From an uncultured bacterium (GTDB taxonomy: Bacteria; Cyanobacteriota; Vampirovibrionia; Gastranaerophilales; Gastranaerophilaceae): a DNA stretch of 11,930 nt. The notes below the pieces were generated by a model, which was not told where the DNA came from, ran no database searches, and saw only the letters and a program-made list of their open reading frames with translations. The DNA is taken from assembly GCA_949299435.1 (NCBI GenBank), contig CASGAK010000024.1:1-11930 (forward strand), written 5' to 3'. The translations under genes were made by a program, and so were the position numbers. Positions 1 through 6,498 of the stretch are shown here, in pieces (the stretch's first letter is position 1; each line of letters begins with the position of its first letter).

Positions 1-1
1 T

Positions 2-565
2 CATAATAAAAAGGTTATTGAAACAAGACTTAAAGCATTCTATTCTACTATGAATCAAGCTATCGTCAGAGCCGAAGCTGACCTTGGCGATAAAAAGTAT
101 TGGTTTATGAATATATCTGATGATTGTAAAGCTGACTCATACAGTGAAGCCTGTTTGAGAGGTTTTTATGATACTTACTTGAAAAAATATTTGAATGCTC
201 CTAAAACTTCTTATACTAATGAGTATAATGAATTAATTTCAGGTAGAGGTGCTCTTTGGATATATTTTTCAAACGGTAGCAGCGTAAAAATGGGATATCA
301 AGGTCAAGATTATTCTTTTTATCCTGTTGCTTCAAAAATGGATAAAAATAATCGCACTAGTTGCAGAGATTATTTCATATTTGGTTTATACCCAAATACT
401 TCAAATGAAAGTGTAAAAGAAGTTTATGCAAATAAAGGAATTGAACCTTATGTAAATAAAGAATGGGACGGAACTAGAGAGTGGCTTATACAACATAAAT
501 CTTGTGCTAAGCTACTCCAACTAAACAACTGGGAAATTCCTGAGGATTACCCTGTCAAACTATAA
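2..565 (+). CDS. Type IV pilin/pseudopilin-like protein, C-terminal part (5' end outside window)
   Basis: The reading frame is open from base 2, so the gene starts upstream of the window; the first ATG at 50 is internal. The visible 187 residues begin HNKKVIETRLKAFYSTMNQA, which looks like the helix-to-body junction of the short pseudopilin-like proteins typified by the gene at 11752, whose N-terminus ends in LIGKWQKT. The body is polar and has four cysteines (in DDCKAD, EACLRG, TSCRDY, KSCAKL) that could form disulfides outside the cytoplasm. No catalytic motif is seen. If the relationship is right, the missing N-terminus carries a prepilin peptidase site and a hydrophobic helix, and the product is exported and assembled or held in the membrane. 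Function of the individual protein is unknown. A terminator follows, so it is the last gene of its transcript. Confidence 0.7.
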   Translation, partial: HNKKVIETRLKAFYSTMNQAIVRAEADLGDKKYWFMNISDDCKADSYSEACLRGFYDTYLKKYLNAPKTSYTNEYNELISGRGALWIYFSNGSSVKMGYQGQDYSFYPVASKMDKNNRTSCRDYFIFGLYPNTSNESVKEVYANKGIEPYVNKEWDGTREWLIQHKSCAKLLQLNNWEIPEDYPVKL

Positions 566-590
566 AATCTATTATAAAAATTCTTGCAAT

Positions 591-642
591 AACAAAGGGA
601 AGTTTTAAAATTTTTATTTTTCAACTTTCCTTTGTTGTTTTT
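591..642 (+). terminator. Rho-independent terminator of the first gene
   Basis: AACAAAGGGAAGTT (591-604) pairs with AACTTTCCTTTGTT (623-636) over 14 positions with one G-U pair, and is followed by GTTTTT. It lies 25 bases after the stop codon of the pilin-like gene. Confidence 0.8.
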
Positions 643-665
643 ATGGAGGAATAAGTAAATCTACA

Positions 666-694
666 TTTAAAAAGTTTTTTATTTACTGTATAAT
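666..694 (+). promoter_or_regulatory. Sigma70-type promoter for the pseudouridine synthase gene
   Basis: TATAAT at 689-694 with TTTAAA at 666-671 and a 17-base spacer. The predicted start near 701 gives a leader of about 23 bases before the ATG at 724. The -10 is perfect; the -35 matches 4 of 6. Confidence 0.6.
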
Positions 695-723
695 TTATCC
701 AAAAGCAAAAACGGATTTTACAG

Positions 724-1632
724 ATGATATATTTTGCAGATGAAAACGATATAAATTCAAGATTAGACAGCTTTTTAGCAGCTGTGACAGAAGGGTTATC
801 AAGATCTAAAATTCAAAGTTTAATTAAATCAGGTAATGTGTCAGTTAACGGGTGCATTAAAAAGCCTGCTTATTTACTTAAAGAAAATGATAAAATTGAA
901 TTTGAAATTCCTCAAAAAGAAATTATTAAAATCCAACCTGAGAATATCCCGCTTGAAATTATTTATGAAGATGAAAATATGGCTGTTATAAATAAACCTT
1001 CAGGAATGCTCACCCACCCAACAACGCAAGAAAAAAGCGGGACTTTAGTTAACGCTCTTTTATATAAATTCGGCGGAAATTTATCAGACTTAAACGGGGA
1101 ATTCCGACGCGGAATCGTGCACAGGCTTGATAAAAATACCTCCGGACTTTTGATGATTGCAAAAAACAATAAAACGCATGAATATCTCGCTGATACGATT
1201 AAAAATCATAATCTCACTAAAAAATACAGAACTATTGTCAAAGGGGTATATCCGTTCAATGAAGATACAATTAATCTTCCTATAGGTCGCCACCCTACGC
1301 AGCCCCATAAAATGTCAGTCATTGAAAACGGAAAAGAAAGTACGACTATTGTAAATGTTATTGAAAGGTTTAAAAATGCTACATACCTCGATATCACTCT
1401 AATCACAGGCAGAACTCATCAAATAAGAGTTCATCTGAGTCATAAAGGGTTTCCCATATTCAACGATACTTTATATGGTGCAGGTATGGGAAAAGTAAAA
1501 ACAGATGAACAAGTTTTGCAATCCTATTACCTCAGGTTTACAAAACCGTTTTCTGATGAGATAATAGAATTACAAATCGAACCTGATGAAAAAATCAAAA
1601 AAGTACTCACTTATTTAAAAAACAGGAGCTAA
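724..1632 (+). CDS. RluA-family 23S rRNA/tRNA pseudouridine synthase
   Basis: The 302-residue protein isomerises uridine to pseudouridine in structured RNA, most likely 23S rRNA as for RluD-type members. An N-terminal S4 RNA-binding domain covers about residues 10-60 (SRLDSFLAA ... SGNVSVNG ... KENDKIEF). The catalytic domain has the family motif GIVHRLDKNTSGLL at 130-143, in which D136 is the expected nucleophile, and the RTHQIRVHL motif further on. Length is normal for RluC/RluD proteins. The exact target uridine cannot be read from sequence, so no symbol is given. There is no clear SD before the ATG at 724, and no better in-frame start. The next gene begins four bases after the stop, with its SD inside this reading frame, so the two are co-translated. 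Confidence 0.93.
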   Translation: MIYFADENDINSRLDSFLAAVTEGLSRSKIQSLIKSGNVSVNGCIKKPAYLLKENDKIEFEIPQKEIIKIQPENIPLEIIYEDENMAVINKPSGMLTHPTTQEKSGTLVNALLYKFGGNLSDLNGEFRRGIVHRLDKNTSGLLMIAKNNKTHEYLADTIKNHNLTKKYRTIVKGVYPFNEDTINLPIGRHPTQPHKMSVIENGKESTTIVNVIERFKNATYLDITLITGRTHQIRVHLSHKGFPIFNDTLYGAGMGKVKTDEQVLQSYYLRFTKPFSDEIIELQIEPDEKIKKVLTYLKNRS

Positions 1633-1636
1633 ATTT

Positions 1637-2014
1637 ATGAAATACGGATTTTGGATTTTATCACTTTTTATAGCTGTCATTTGGGTCTATCTTATGATAG
1701 TAAATTTTGGAAATACAATAAATATAACTTTAATAAATCAAGAAGTCGCAAATTTATTCAATATTGCCCCGGTTAGTTTGTCAATGGGTGCCTGGCTTTT
1801 TATTTTGTTAATATATTTCCTCGGAGAATTGGAGCTTGCTCTGTTTTTCCTACCTGCTTTAATACAAAATAAAGAAAAAGAAGGTGCTTATGAAAGACGC
1901 CTTGAAAAAACTTCTGTATCTAATGATGAGAGTAATGCTAAAGTAAAAGTTTTGGAAAATAAAATCCAAGTGCTCGAAAAAGCTCTAGAAGATGCTTTGA
2001 AAAAGAATAATTAA
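1637..2014 (+). CDS. LapA-like (DUF1049-type) inner-membrane protein with C-terminal coiled coil
   Basis: This 125-residue protein has a hydrophobic segment at about residues 5-25, a short polar loop containing NTINITLINQEV, a second hydrophobic segment at about 50-75, and a charged, heptad-like tail from about 82 to the end (LENKIQVLEKALEDAL). Two membrane helices linked by a short beta-like loop and followed by a coiled coil is the layout of LapA/DUF1049 proteins, some of which act in lipopolysaccharide assembly; the match here is by architecture only. The SD AGGAG (1624-1628) lies in the end of the upstream gene and the ATG follows the stop by four bases, so translation is coupled to the pseudouridine synthase. 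Any link in function between the two is unknown. Confidence 0.6.
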   Translation: MKYGFWILSLFIAVIWVYLMIVNFGNTINITLINQEVANLFNIAPVSLSMGAWLFILLIYFLGELELALFFLPALIQNKEKEGAYERRLEKTSVSNDESNAKVKVLENKIQVLEKALEDALKKNN

Positions 2015-2020
2015 GAACCT

Positions 2021-2071
2021 TTTAATACCCAAACGCCCCGATTTTAAAAATCGGGGCGTTTGGGTATTAAA
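2021..2071 (+). repeat. 25-bp perfect inverted repeat downstream of the LapA-like gene
   Basis: Bases 2021-2045 are the exact reverse complement of 2047-2071, with a single base between the arms. The core is GC-rich (CCCAAACGCCCCGA). It begins seven bases after the stop codon of the LapA-like gene and is probably its transcription end, but no U-tract follows on the plus strand, which is unusual for an intrinsic terminator. It might instead be a dispersed palindromic repeat. Confidence 0.75.
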
Positions 2072-2078
2072 TACAAAT

Positions 2079-2103
2079 AAAAAAAGCACCGCTTTTGCGG
2101 TGC
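2079..2103 (-). terminator. Rho-independent terminator of the minus-strand envelope cluster
   Basis: Read on the minus strand, GCACCGC, an AAAA loop and GCGGTGC form a perfect 7-bp stem (2086-2092 with 2097-2103), followed by seven T residues (2085-2079). It lies about 20 bases after the stop of the first YtxH gene. Confidence 0.9.
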
Positions 2104-2124
2104 CATAATTGGTCAATATGAAAT

Positions 2125-2400
2125 CTATTCCTCAGATACAGTAGCAGTTTTTTGCTGATTAATAAGATTTTGTAATCTATCTCTTATTTCATCACCTTTT
2201 TTCTGCATATCTGATACAACATCATCAGCTTTAGATTGAATTTGCTTTACGGTTTCATCTGCACGACGCATAGCATCTTTTGCTGAATCTGCAATCATTT
2301 GTCTAGTTTCTTCCCCTGATTTCGGTGCCAATAAAATACCTGCAATAGCTCCTATTGCACCGCCTACCAAGAATCCTGCTAAAAATTTTGTTGCTGACAT
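2125..2400 (-). CDS. YtxH-domain small membrane protein
   Basis: A 91-residue protein with a glycine/alanine-rich hydrophobic N-terminus (about residues 5-25) running into the YtxH signature LLAPKSGEETR (23-33), then a charged amphipathic or coiled-coil tail with repeated K/D/E spacing to about residue 85. YtxH proteins are envelope or stress-associated in Bacillus, but no biochemical activity is established. A longer frame starts at a TTG six bases upstream, but the SD AGGAG (2414-2410) is nine bases from the ATG at 2400 and only three from the TTG, so the ATG is preferred. This is the last gene of the minus-strand cluster. The 144-base gap to the DUF948 gene holds a possible weak promoter (TTGACC at 2466-2461) and no clear gene. 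Confidence 0.85.
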   Translation of the reverse strand: MSATKFLAGFLVGGAIGAIAGILLAPKSGEETRQMIADSAKDAMRRADETVKQIQSKADDVVSDMQKKGDEIRDRLQNLINQQKTATVSEE

Positions 2401-2544
2401 AATCAATTACTCCTTTTCTTTTTTATAATCCGGTTATTTTTATTTTGCTTTCAACGTATAGGTCAATTTTGCCATATTGATAAACAACTTGCTCTAATTC
2501 TAACAGCACCGAGCGAGAAAATAATCACCGCTAACGGCTATTTT

Positions 2545-2904
2545 TTACTTCTTTGCAAACAAGCCCATTACGGTAACAAAACCTTTAACCAATCCGCTGA
2601 CTATTGATTCGGAAATCAATTTAGTCTTTCCGAAAGTCTTTTCTACTGCACTTTTAAAGCTGTCTACGTTCTTATCGGTACTTCTTACAAGTGCGTTCAC
2701 AGCCTGTAGAGTTTCATTTACTTCTTTTAACGTAGGCTTCAGTTCAGTATTAACCAAAATTGATGTCTCATTTAAGTTTTTAGAAAGAGCTGACAAATCT
2801 ATAAGCAGTTTTACTAAAAAACCGCCAACTACAAGAATTACAATACCCGTAGTCCAAGCTAAAAATGTCAGTCCATGATTTAATGCGATTTGTGAAAATT
2901 CCAT
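2545..2904 (-). CDS. DUF948-family membrane-anchored protein
   Basis: This 119-residue protein has one hydrophobic segment at about residues 12-34, then SALSKNLNETSILVNTELKPTLKEVNETLQAVNALV, a periodic helical stretch typical of DUF948 proteins, and a short hydrophobic C-terminal segment (about 100-117). DUF948 and YtxH genes often occur side by side in Gram-positive and related genomes, as they do here. The ATG at 2904 has AAGGA nine bases upstream. The gap to the preceding YtxH gene is 25 bases, consistent with one transcript. Function is unknown; a scaffold or membrane-tethered role is inference from the helical layout. Confidence 0.8.
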   Translation of the reverse strand: MEFSQIALNHGLTFLAWTTGIVILVVGGFLVKLLIDLSALSKNLNETSILVNTELKPTLKEVNETLQAVNALVRSTDKNVDSFKSAVEKTFGKTKLISESIVSGLVKGFVTVMGLFAKK

Positions 2905-2929
2905 TTAGTTTATTCCTTTAACTTAGACT

Positions 2930-3247
2930 CTAATAATCAAATTCCGTTGCTTCGCCGTTATCTTCTAATTCTTTAGCCTTCTGCAACTTCTTTGATTTTA
3001 TCATATTGTTGAATTTTCTGAATTGTCTTTCTAACTTATATTTCATCAAATCAACATTCTCCAATGCTTGTCTTTTAGCTTCATTTATCGCAGGTGAATG
3101 TTTTTCATACAATTCGCACGCTGCTTCTTTAATTTCTCTTCTTGACTCTTCTCCGGGTTTGGGTGCGAATAAAACACCTGCTACCAAGCCGCCAACCATA
3201 CCGGCGAGTAGCCCCATTCCAAACATAAAGGATTTGTTGTTACTCAT
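2930..3247 (-). CDS. YtxH-domain membrane protein, second copy
   Basis: A 105-residue protein with a glycine-rich hydrophobic N-terminus (residues 7-29), the YtxH signature FAPKPGEESR (27-36), and a long basic, helical tail ending in an acidic stretch (ELEDNGEATEFDY). It shares the signature with the YtxH gene at 2125 but little else, so the two are diverged paralogues or separate acquisitions. An ATG six codons upstream (3265) lacks an SD and would start almost at the predicted transcription start. The ATG at 3247 has GAGG a few bases before it and a sensible leader, so it is chosen. First gene of the YtxH-DUF948-YtxH group. Confidence 0.85.
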   Translation of the reverse strand: MSNNKSFMFGMGLLAGMVGGLVAGVLFAPKPGEESRREIKEAACELYEKHSPAINEAKRQALENVDLMKYKLERQFRKFNNMIKSKKLQKAKELEDNGEATEFDY

Positions 3248-3276
3248 ATTAACCTCGTCTTTCATTGTATATAAAT

Positions 3277-3304
3277 ATTATAACAGTTTTTTGAAATTTT
3301 ACAA
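3277..3304 (-). promoter_or_regulatory. Extended -10 promoter for the YtxH-DUF948-YtxH group
   Basis: On the minus strand TGTTATAAT gives a perfect -10 (3282-3277) with the TG extension, and TTGTAA (3304-3299) lies 16 bases upstream. Transcription would start near 3270, about 23 bases before the chosen ATG at 3247. Confidence 0.6.
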
Positions 3305-3309
3305 GAGTT

Positions 3310-3669
3310 TTAAGCTGAAATCCCGTCTAAGATGTCTTTTACGAGCAATATACCATTACAGACCGATGCCGCTTTTTTACATCTTCCTCTGAGGAAAAAT
3401 AATAATGTATATATTAAAATTGTTTTAATTGCCTTAAATAAATATTGATTACGTTTCATTTCAATATATGCAAATAACCACAGACGCTTCTCTTTTAAAA
3501 TATGAACTCCTGATTTTACACCGTTTAAAGCTGTTTTAATATCAGGCAATGCTTTTGTCAAATCAGATTTTACCTGTAATACAGCCTTGTCCGCTTTGAT
3601 TATGTATGCAATCAAAGTTAAAGTTATAATCATTTCTGCTATAAAAATTGTTGCGATAAATAAAAACAT
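3310..3669 (-). CDS. Small membrane protein, DUF948-like, unknown function
   Basis: A 119-residue protein with an N-terminal hydrophobic helix (residues 1-24), a polar helical stretch with VKSDLTKALPDIKTALNGVKSG (about 33-54), and a second hydrophobic patch TILIYTLLFFL (83-93) followed by the basic, cysteine-bearing RGRCKKAASVC. The arrangement of one membrane helix and a spaced helical stretch resembles the neighbouring DUF948 protein, but similarity is too low to assign by eye. The ATG at 3669 has only a weak purine-rich upstream stretch. It lies divergently to murT, and the downstream YtxH group has its own promoter, so it may be a separate transcript. It could be an envelope partner of the group. 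Confidence 0.65.
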   Translation of the reverse strand: MFLFIATIFIAEMIITLTLIAYIIKADKAVLQVKSDLTKALPDIKTALNGVKSGVHILKEKRLWLFAYIEMKRNQYLFKAIKTILIYTLLFFLRGRCKKAASVCNGILLVKDILDGISA

Positions 3670-3749
3670 TTTAATTATTTCTTATTTTGTATTATATTGA
3701 GATTATAAAGTATCAACGAGAGATTTAAAATACGTCTAAAGGACTATTT
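3670..3749. promoter_or_regulatory. Divergent promoter region between the small membrane gene and murT
   Basis: This 80-base AT-rich gap must hold start signals for both strands. On the minus strand two TATAAT boxes occur (3707-3702 and 3696-3691); on the plus strand TATAAA is at 3704-3709. No convincing -35 is seen for any of them. The murT SD AAAGGA is at 3738-3743. Confidence 0.4.
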
Positions 3750-5093
3750 ATGTTTAAACAATTAAGATTTTATACATCATTACTATTGGCAAAATCTGCC
3801 TATTTAGGCATTAAAACTTTATCAAAGTCAGGCGGGACGTCTTTTGTCGGAATGGCTGTTTTAAAATATTATCCAGAATTTCTTTCTCATTGCAGGAAAT
3901 ATATAAAAGAAAAAAGTATAACAGTCACCGGTACAAATGGTAAAACAACCACTTCTGGACTTATTTCACATATCTTAGAGACTGCACATCAATCAGTAAT
4001 TCACAATCTTAAAGGTGCAAATATGCTCACAGGTGTAGCTAACGTATTTGCACTTAATTTAGCCCCATTTAAACAGTTTGACTATTCTGTAATTGAATCA
4101 GACGAAGCCTACCTGACCAAATTATACGATTTTATGTCATCTGATTACTTAGTAGTTACAAACCTTTTCAGAGATCAATTGGACAGATACGGAGAACTTG
4201 CAACTACTGCCAATTTTATTAAAAATGCTATTGATAAAAATAAAAAATTAAAACTTATATTAAATGCAGATGATCCTCTAGTTTCCACATTCAACAGGAC
4301 TGAATATGCCGTATTTTACGGATTTGAAGATGTCAGCTACGAATGCGATTATCAAAAAGATTCTAATGCTCCTGCTGAAATTTTTAATTGCACTTGCACA
4401 GAGGCTTTGCAATATTCAAAAAGATTTTTTGCCCAACAAGGTCATTATTTCTGTCCAAAATGCGGATATAAACGACCTATATGCGATTACTCAGCAAAAG
4501 CAATTATTCACAACGATTATTCCGAAATATTTATAACTCATAATGGTATCACTTATAACTTTAAAGTAAACCTTGTAGGACTTTATAACGCATACAATGC
4601 ACTTGCAGCTATAGCACTTTCGTTTGAATTGGGACTCAATCAATCCGAAATCCAAAAAGCACTGGATAGTTTCAAATCAATTTTCGGTCGAGCAGAAAAA
4701 CGTTCAATTAAAGGTCATGATACCCTTATCCAACTAATTAAAAATCCGACAGGGGCTAGTGAAGTATTAAAAACTGTCGATTTAAATTCAAAGATTATAA
4801 TTGCAATTAATGATAATTATGCAGATGGCAGGGACATTTCCTGGCTTTGGGACAGCGATTTTGAGCAGTTGAAAAACGTAAAAAATCCAATTATAACCTC
4901 CGGTACCCGAGCAAATGATATGGCTCTAAGACTTAAATATGCAGGAGTCCCAAGTGAAAAAATAGAAATTCATTCAGACATTGAAAAAGCTATAAATTAT
5001 GCTGTACACTGTTGTAAGCAAGATGAAAAAGTAACCATTTTGCCCTCATATACAGCACTTTTAAAAATCAACAAACTAAAACTCAAAAAATAA
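3750..5093 (+). CDS. murT: Lipid II isoglutaminyl synthase, Mur-ligase subunit MurT
   Basis: MurT is an ATP-dependent Mur-ligase-like enzyme that, with the glutaminase GatD, amidates the alpha-carboxyl of D-glutamate in the peptidoglycan stem to isoglutamine, on the cytoplasmic side. The 447-residue product has the Mur P-loop TGTNGKTTT at 60-68, the central-domain segment VIESDEAYL, an inserted cysteine ribbon (C214, C216, C235, C238, with CPKCGYKRP) that in MurT binds zinc, and the C-terminal DUF1727 domain with NPTGASEVL (332-340) and the signature NDNYADGRDISWLWD (354-368). Length and all motifs are normal. SD AAAGGA is six bases from the ATG. The usual neighbour gatD is absent: pdxJ follows 20 bases later. 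The gene might act with a distant gatD. Confidence 0.9.
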   Translation: MFKQLRFYTSLLLAKSAYLGIKTLSKSGGTSFVGMAVLKYYPEFLSHCRKYIKEKSITVTGTNGKTTTSGLISHILETAHQSVIHNLKGANMLTGVANVFALNLAPFKQFDYSVIESDEAYLTKLYDFMSSDYLVVTNLFRDQLDRYGELATTANFIKNAIDKNKKLKLILNADDPLVSTFNRTEYAVFYGFEDVSYECDYQKDSNAPAEIFNCTCTEALQYSKRFFAQQGHYFCPKCGYKRPICDYSAKAIIHNDYSEIFITHNGITYNFKVNLVGLYNAYNALAAIALSFELGLNQSEIQKALDSFKSIFGRAEKRSIKGHDTLIQLIKNPTGASEVLKTVDLNSKIIIAINDNYADGRDISWLWDSDFEQLKNVKNPIITSGTRANDMALRLKYAGVPSEKIEIHSDIEKAINYAVHCCKQDEKVTILPSYTALLKINKLKLKK

Positions 5094-5113
5094 AAAAGAA
5101 AAGAGGTAAAAAA

Positions 5114-5824
5114 ATGCTATTAGGTGTAAATATAGATCACGTTGCGACATTAAGGAATGCAAGGGGAGGAAAAGAGCCCTCAGTAATTGAAGCTGCAAAA
5201 ATTTCAGAAGAAAACGGAGCAACCTCTATTACAACCCACTTGCGAGAAGACAGACGTCATATAAAAGACGAAGATGTCTACACACTTATAAAAACATTAA
5301 AAACAAAATTAAACCTTGAAATGGCAATGGCTGATGATATCCAAAAAATAGCACTGGAAATAAAGCCTCATTCAATATGTCTTGTACCTGAAAAAAGACA
5401 AGAAATTACAACCGAAGGCGGACTTGATGTTGCCGGACAACTAGAAAAAGTAACAGAATTTATAAAACCTTTGTTGGAAGCTGGAATTATTGTAAGTCTT
5501 TTCATCGACCCTGATGAAGAACAAGTAAAAGCCTCTGCTAAAACAGGTGCTCAATTTATTGAAATGCACACAGGCACTTATTCTGAAACTTTCGGGACAG
5601 AAAAAGAAGAAGTTGAATTTTTAAAATTAAAAAATTCGGCCAAACTTGCCCAAAGCATTGGATTGAAAGTAAATGCAGGGCACGGTTTGAATTATGAAAA
5701 TGTTCACAGAATGCATGAAATTCCAAATCTTATTGAGCTTAATATCGGACATTCAATTATCTCAAAAGCCGTATTTACAGGACTAGGTAATGCCGTTTCT
5801 GAAATGGCTGATTTAATCAAATAA
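5114..5824 (+). CDS. pdxJ: Pyridoxine 5'-phosphate synthase
   Basis: PdxJ condenses 1-deoxyxylulose 5-phosphate with 3-amino-2-oxopropyl phosphate to form pyridoxine phosphate, the last ring-forming step of the DXP-dependent vitamin B6 pathway. The 236-residue TIM-barrel protein has the expected blocks: GVNIDHVATLRNARGG at 4-19, THLREDRRHI at 41-50, LEMA with E69, EMHTGTYS at 150-157, NAGHGLN with H190, and NIGHSII at 210-216 for phosphate binding. Length matches the family (about 235-245). SD AAGAGG lies seven bases before the ATG. It is downstream of murT by 20 bases and upstream of a small cysteine-rich gene by 13, so the three are likely one operon. No other pdx gene is in the window. Confidence 0.97.
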   Translation: MLLGVNIDHVATLRNARGGKEPSVIEAAKISEENGATSITTHLREDRRHIKDEDVYTLIKTLKTKLNLEMAMADDIQKIALEIKPHSICLVPEKRQEITTEGGLDVAGQLEKVTEFIKPLLEAGIIVSLFIDPDEEQVKASAKTGAQFIEMHTGTYSETFGTEKEEVEFLKLKNSAKLAQSIGLKVNAGHGLNYENVHRMHEIPNLIELNIGHSIISKAVFTGLGNAVSEMADLIK

Positions 5825-5837
5825 AAAGGAATTATAT

Positions 5838-6152
5838 ATGAAAAGCAAACAAGAAATAATAGAAGAAATGCAACAAGTCGCTGAGCAAATGCGTCTTGAC
5901 GATATAGAAGAAAATCCAGATATAGAAAATGAATTTTTTGACTGCGACTGCTGCGGACAATACAAATGCCTCGCAGGCTCCATTCAATACGGCAGATACA
6001 GGCTTTGCAACGACTGCGTTCTGCTTGCTGAAACCAGTTTTGCTCTAAATAAAATAAAAGATGTACAAGAACTTATTGATGCCATGGAAGATAACCGCCT
6101 TGAAGGAATGTGTGAATTTCTTAAACAAGAAGAACAAAGAGAATTAAACTAA
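5838..6152 (+). CDS. Small cysteine-cluster (putative zinc-binding) protein, unknown
   Basis: A 104-residue acidic protein. Residues 1-30 are helical and charged. Then comes a cysteine cluster C36, C38, C39, C44 followed by CNDC (C57, C60), spaced like a small zinc ribbon or knuckle. The C-terminal 40 residues are again helical and acidic (VQELIDAMEDNRLEGMCEFLKQEEQ). I do not recognise the family. SD AAAAAGGA sits seven bases before the ATG, 13 bases after pdxJ, so it belongs to the murT-pdxJ transcript. A role in metal-dependent protein or nucleic acid contact is inference from the cysteines only. No strong terminator follows. Confidence 0.8.
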   Translation: MKSKQEIIEEMQQVAEQMRLDDIEENPDIENEFFDCDCCGQYKCLAGSIQYGRYRLCNDCVLLAETSFALNKIKDVQELIDAMEDNRLEGMCEFLKQEEQRELN

Positions 6153-6285
6153 AAGTATTACTTAACTATTTTCCCTTATTTTTCAGCACTAATTCTTTTG
6201 GCTGTGTTTTACCATTAAAAAACTAATCCTAAAGTATTAATTTTTCTTAACATATAGTTATAAAGAATTACCCCTTGGGTATATA
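6153..6285. other. Non-coding stretch between the murT operon and the small RNA
   Basis: AT-rich, with no open frame of useful size on either strand and no strong hairpin. An AAAGTATTA element occurs twice (about 6152 and 6232). A weak CAGC/GCTG pairing around 6185-6215 could help stop the upstream operon, but I would not call it a terminator. Confidence 0.5.
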
Positions 6286-6291
6286 TATAAT
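6286..6291 (+). promoter_or_regulatory. -10 box of the candidate small RNA
   Basis: Perfect TATAAT at 6286-6291, predicting transcription from about 6298, the very base where the closing helix of the RNA begins. No good -35 is seen at 16-18 bases upstream. Confidence 0.5.
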
Positions 6292-6297
6292 ATAGAC

Positions 6298-6481
6298 ATG
6301 AGATATCTAAAAATTTTATATTAACCCCGAACTTAATGTGCCTTGGCAGAGGTGCAACCATTCGATATATGTGCAGTTGCTGCCACAGCTGCACCTCTTT
6401 TGTAAATCAAATGTGAAATCCACAATCTCTTAGACTAATATCATATAACGAGCGGGAAAATTAATTCCGCTCTTTTATTTT
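6298..6481 (+). ncRNA. Candidate structured small RNA, about 180 nt
   Basis: Between the murT operon and rex lies a stretch without reading frames but with clear structure. The predicted transcription start (6298) pairs with bases near the 3' end: ATG and ATATCTAA (6298-6300, 6303-6310) pair with ATATCAT and TTAG (6438-6444, 6430-6433), giving 11 bp with two bulges. Inside are two GC-richer pairings: GGCAG 6345-6349 with CTGCC 6380-6384, and GAGGTGCA 6349-6356 with TGCACCTC 6390-6397. A strong terminator closes the unit (6450-6481). Length near 180 nt and paired ends recall 6S RNA, but I see no conserved 6S sequence. It could also be a leader attenuator for rex, though rex appears to have its own start just after the terminator. 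Confidence 0.55.
6450..6481 (+). terminator. Rho-independent terminator of the small RNA
   Basis: GAGCGG (6450-6455) pairs with CCGCTC (6467-6472) and is followed by TTTTATTTT. It ends only five bases before the rex -10 box, so it also insulates rex from upstream transcription. Confidence 0.9.
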
Positions 6482-6486
6482 GGGTG

Positions 6487-6492
6487 TATAAT
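6487..6492 (+). promoter_or_regulatory. -10 box of rex, placing transcription start at the start codon
   Basis: Perfect TATAAT at 6487-6492. Six bases separate it from the ATG at 6499, the usual distance to a transcription start, so the mRNA would be leaderless. The -35 region falls in the preceding terminator and has no clear match. Confidence 0.5.
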
Positions 6493-6498
6493 ATCGGT

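Noticed and set aside
963..1406. Three overlapping minus-strand frames inside the pseudouridine synthase gene.
   Set aside because: Shadows of a confidently assigned gene; no SD or motif.
2518..2546. Hairpin after the DUF948 gene as a terminator.
   Set aside because: Only a 4-bp GC core with a G-U pair and AT flanks with a bulge; too weak to call.
3006..3392. Plus-strand open frame of 128 codons.
   Set aside because: It lies antisense across the YtxH gene and the end of the 3310 gene, has no SD, and its composition is that of a shadow frame.
6349..6397. GAGGTGCAACC resembles the start of a lysine riboswitch.
   Set aside because: The following conserved parts of the L box are absent and the unit is far too short; the downstream gene is rex, not a lysine gene.
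6412..6424. TGTG-AAATC-CACA as a Rex autoregulatory site.
   Set aside because: Half-sites are too close together (13 bases instead of 16) and it lies inside the small RNA unit, away from the rex -10.
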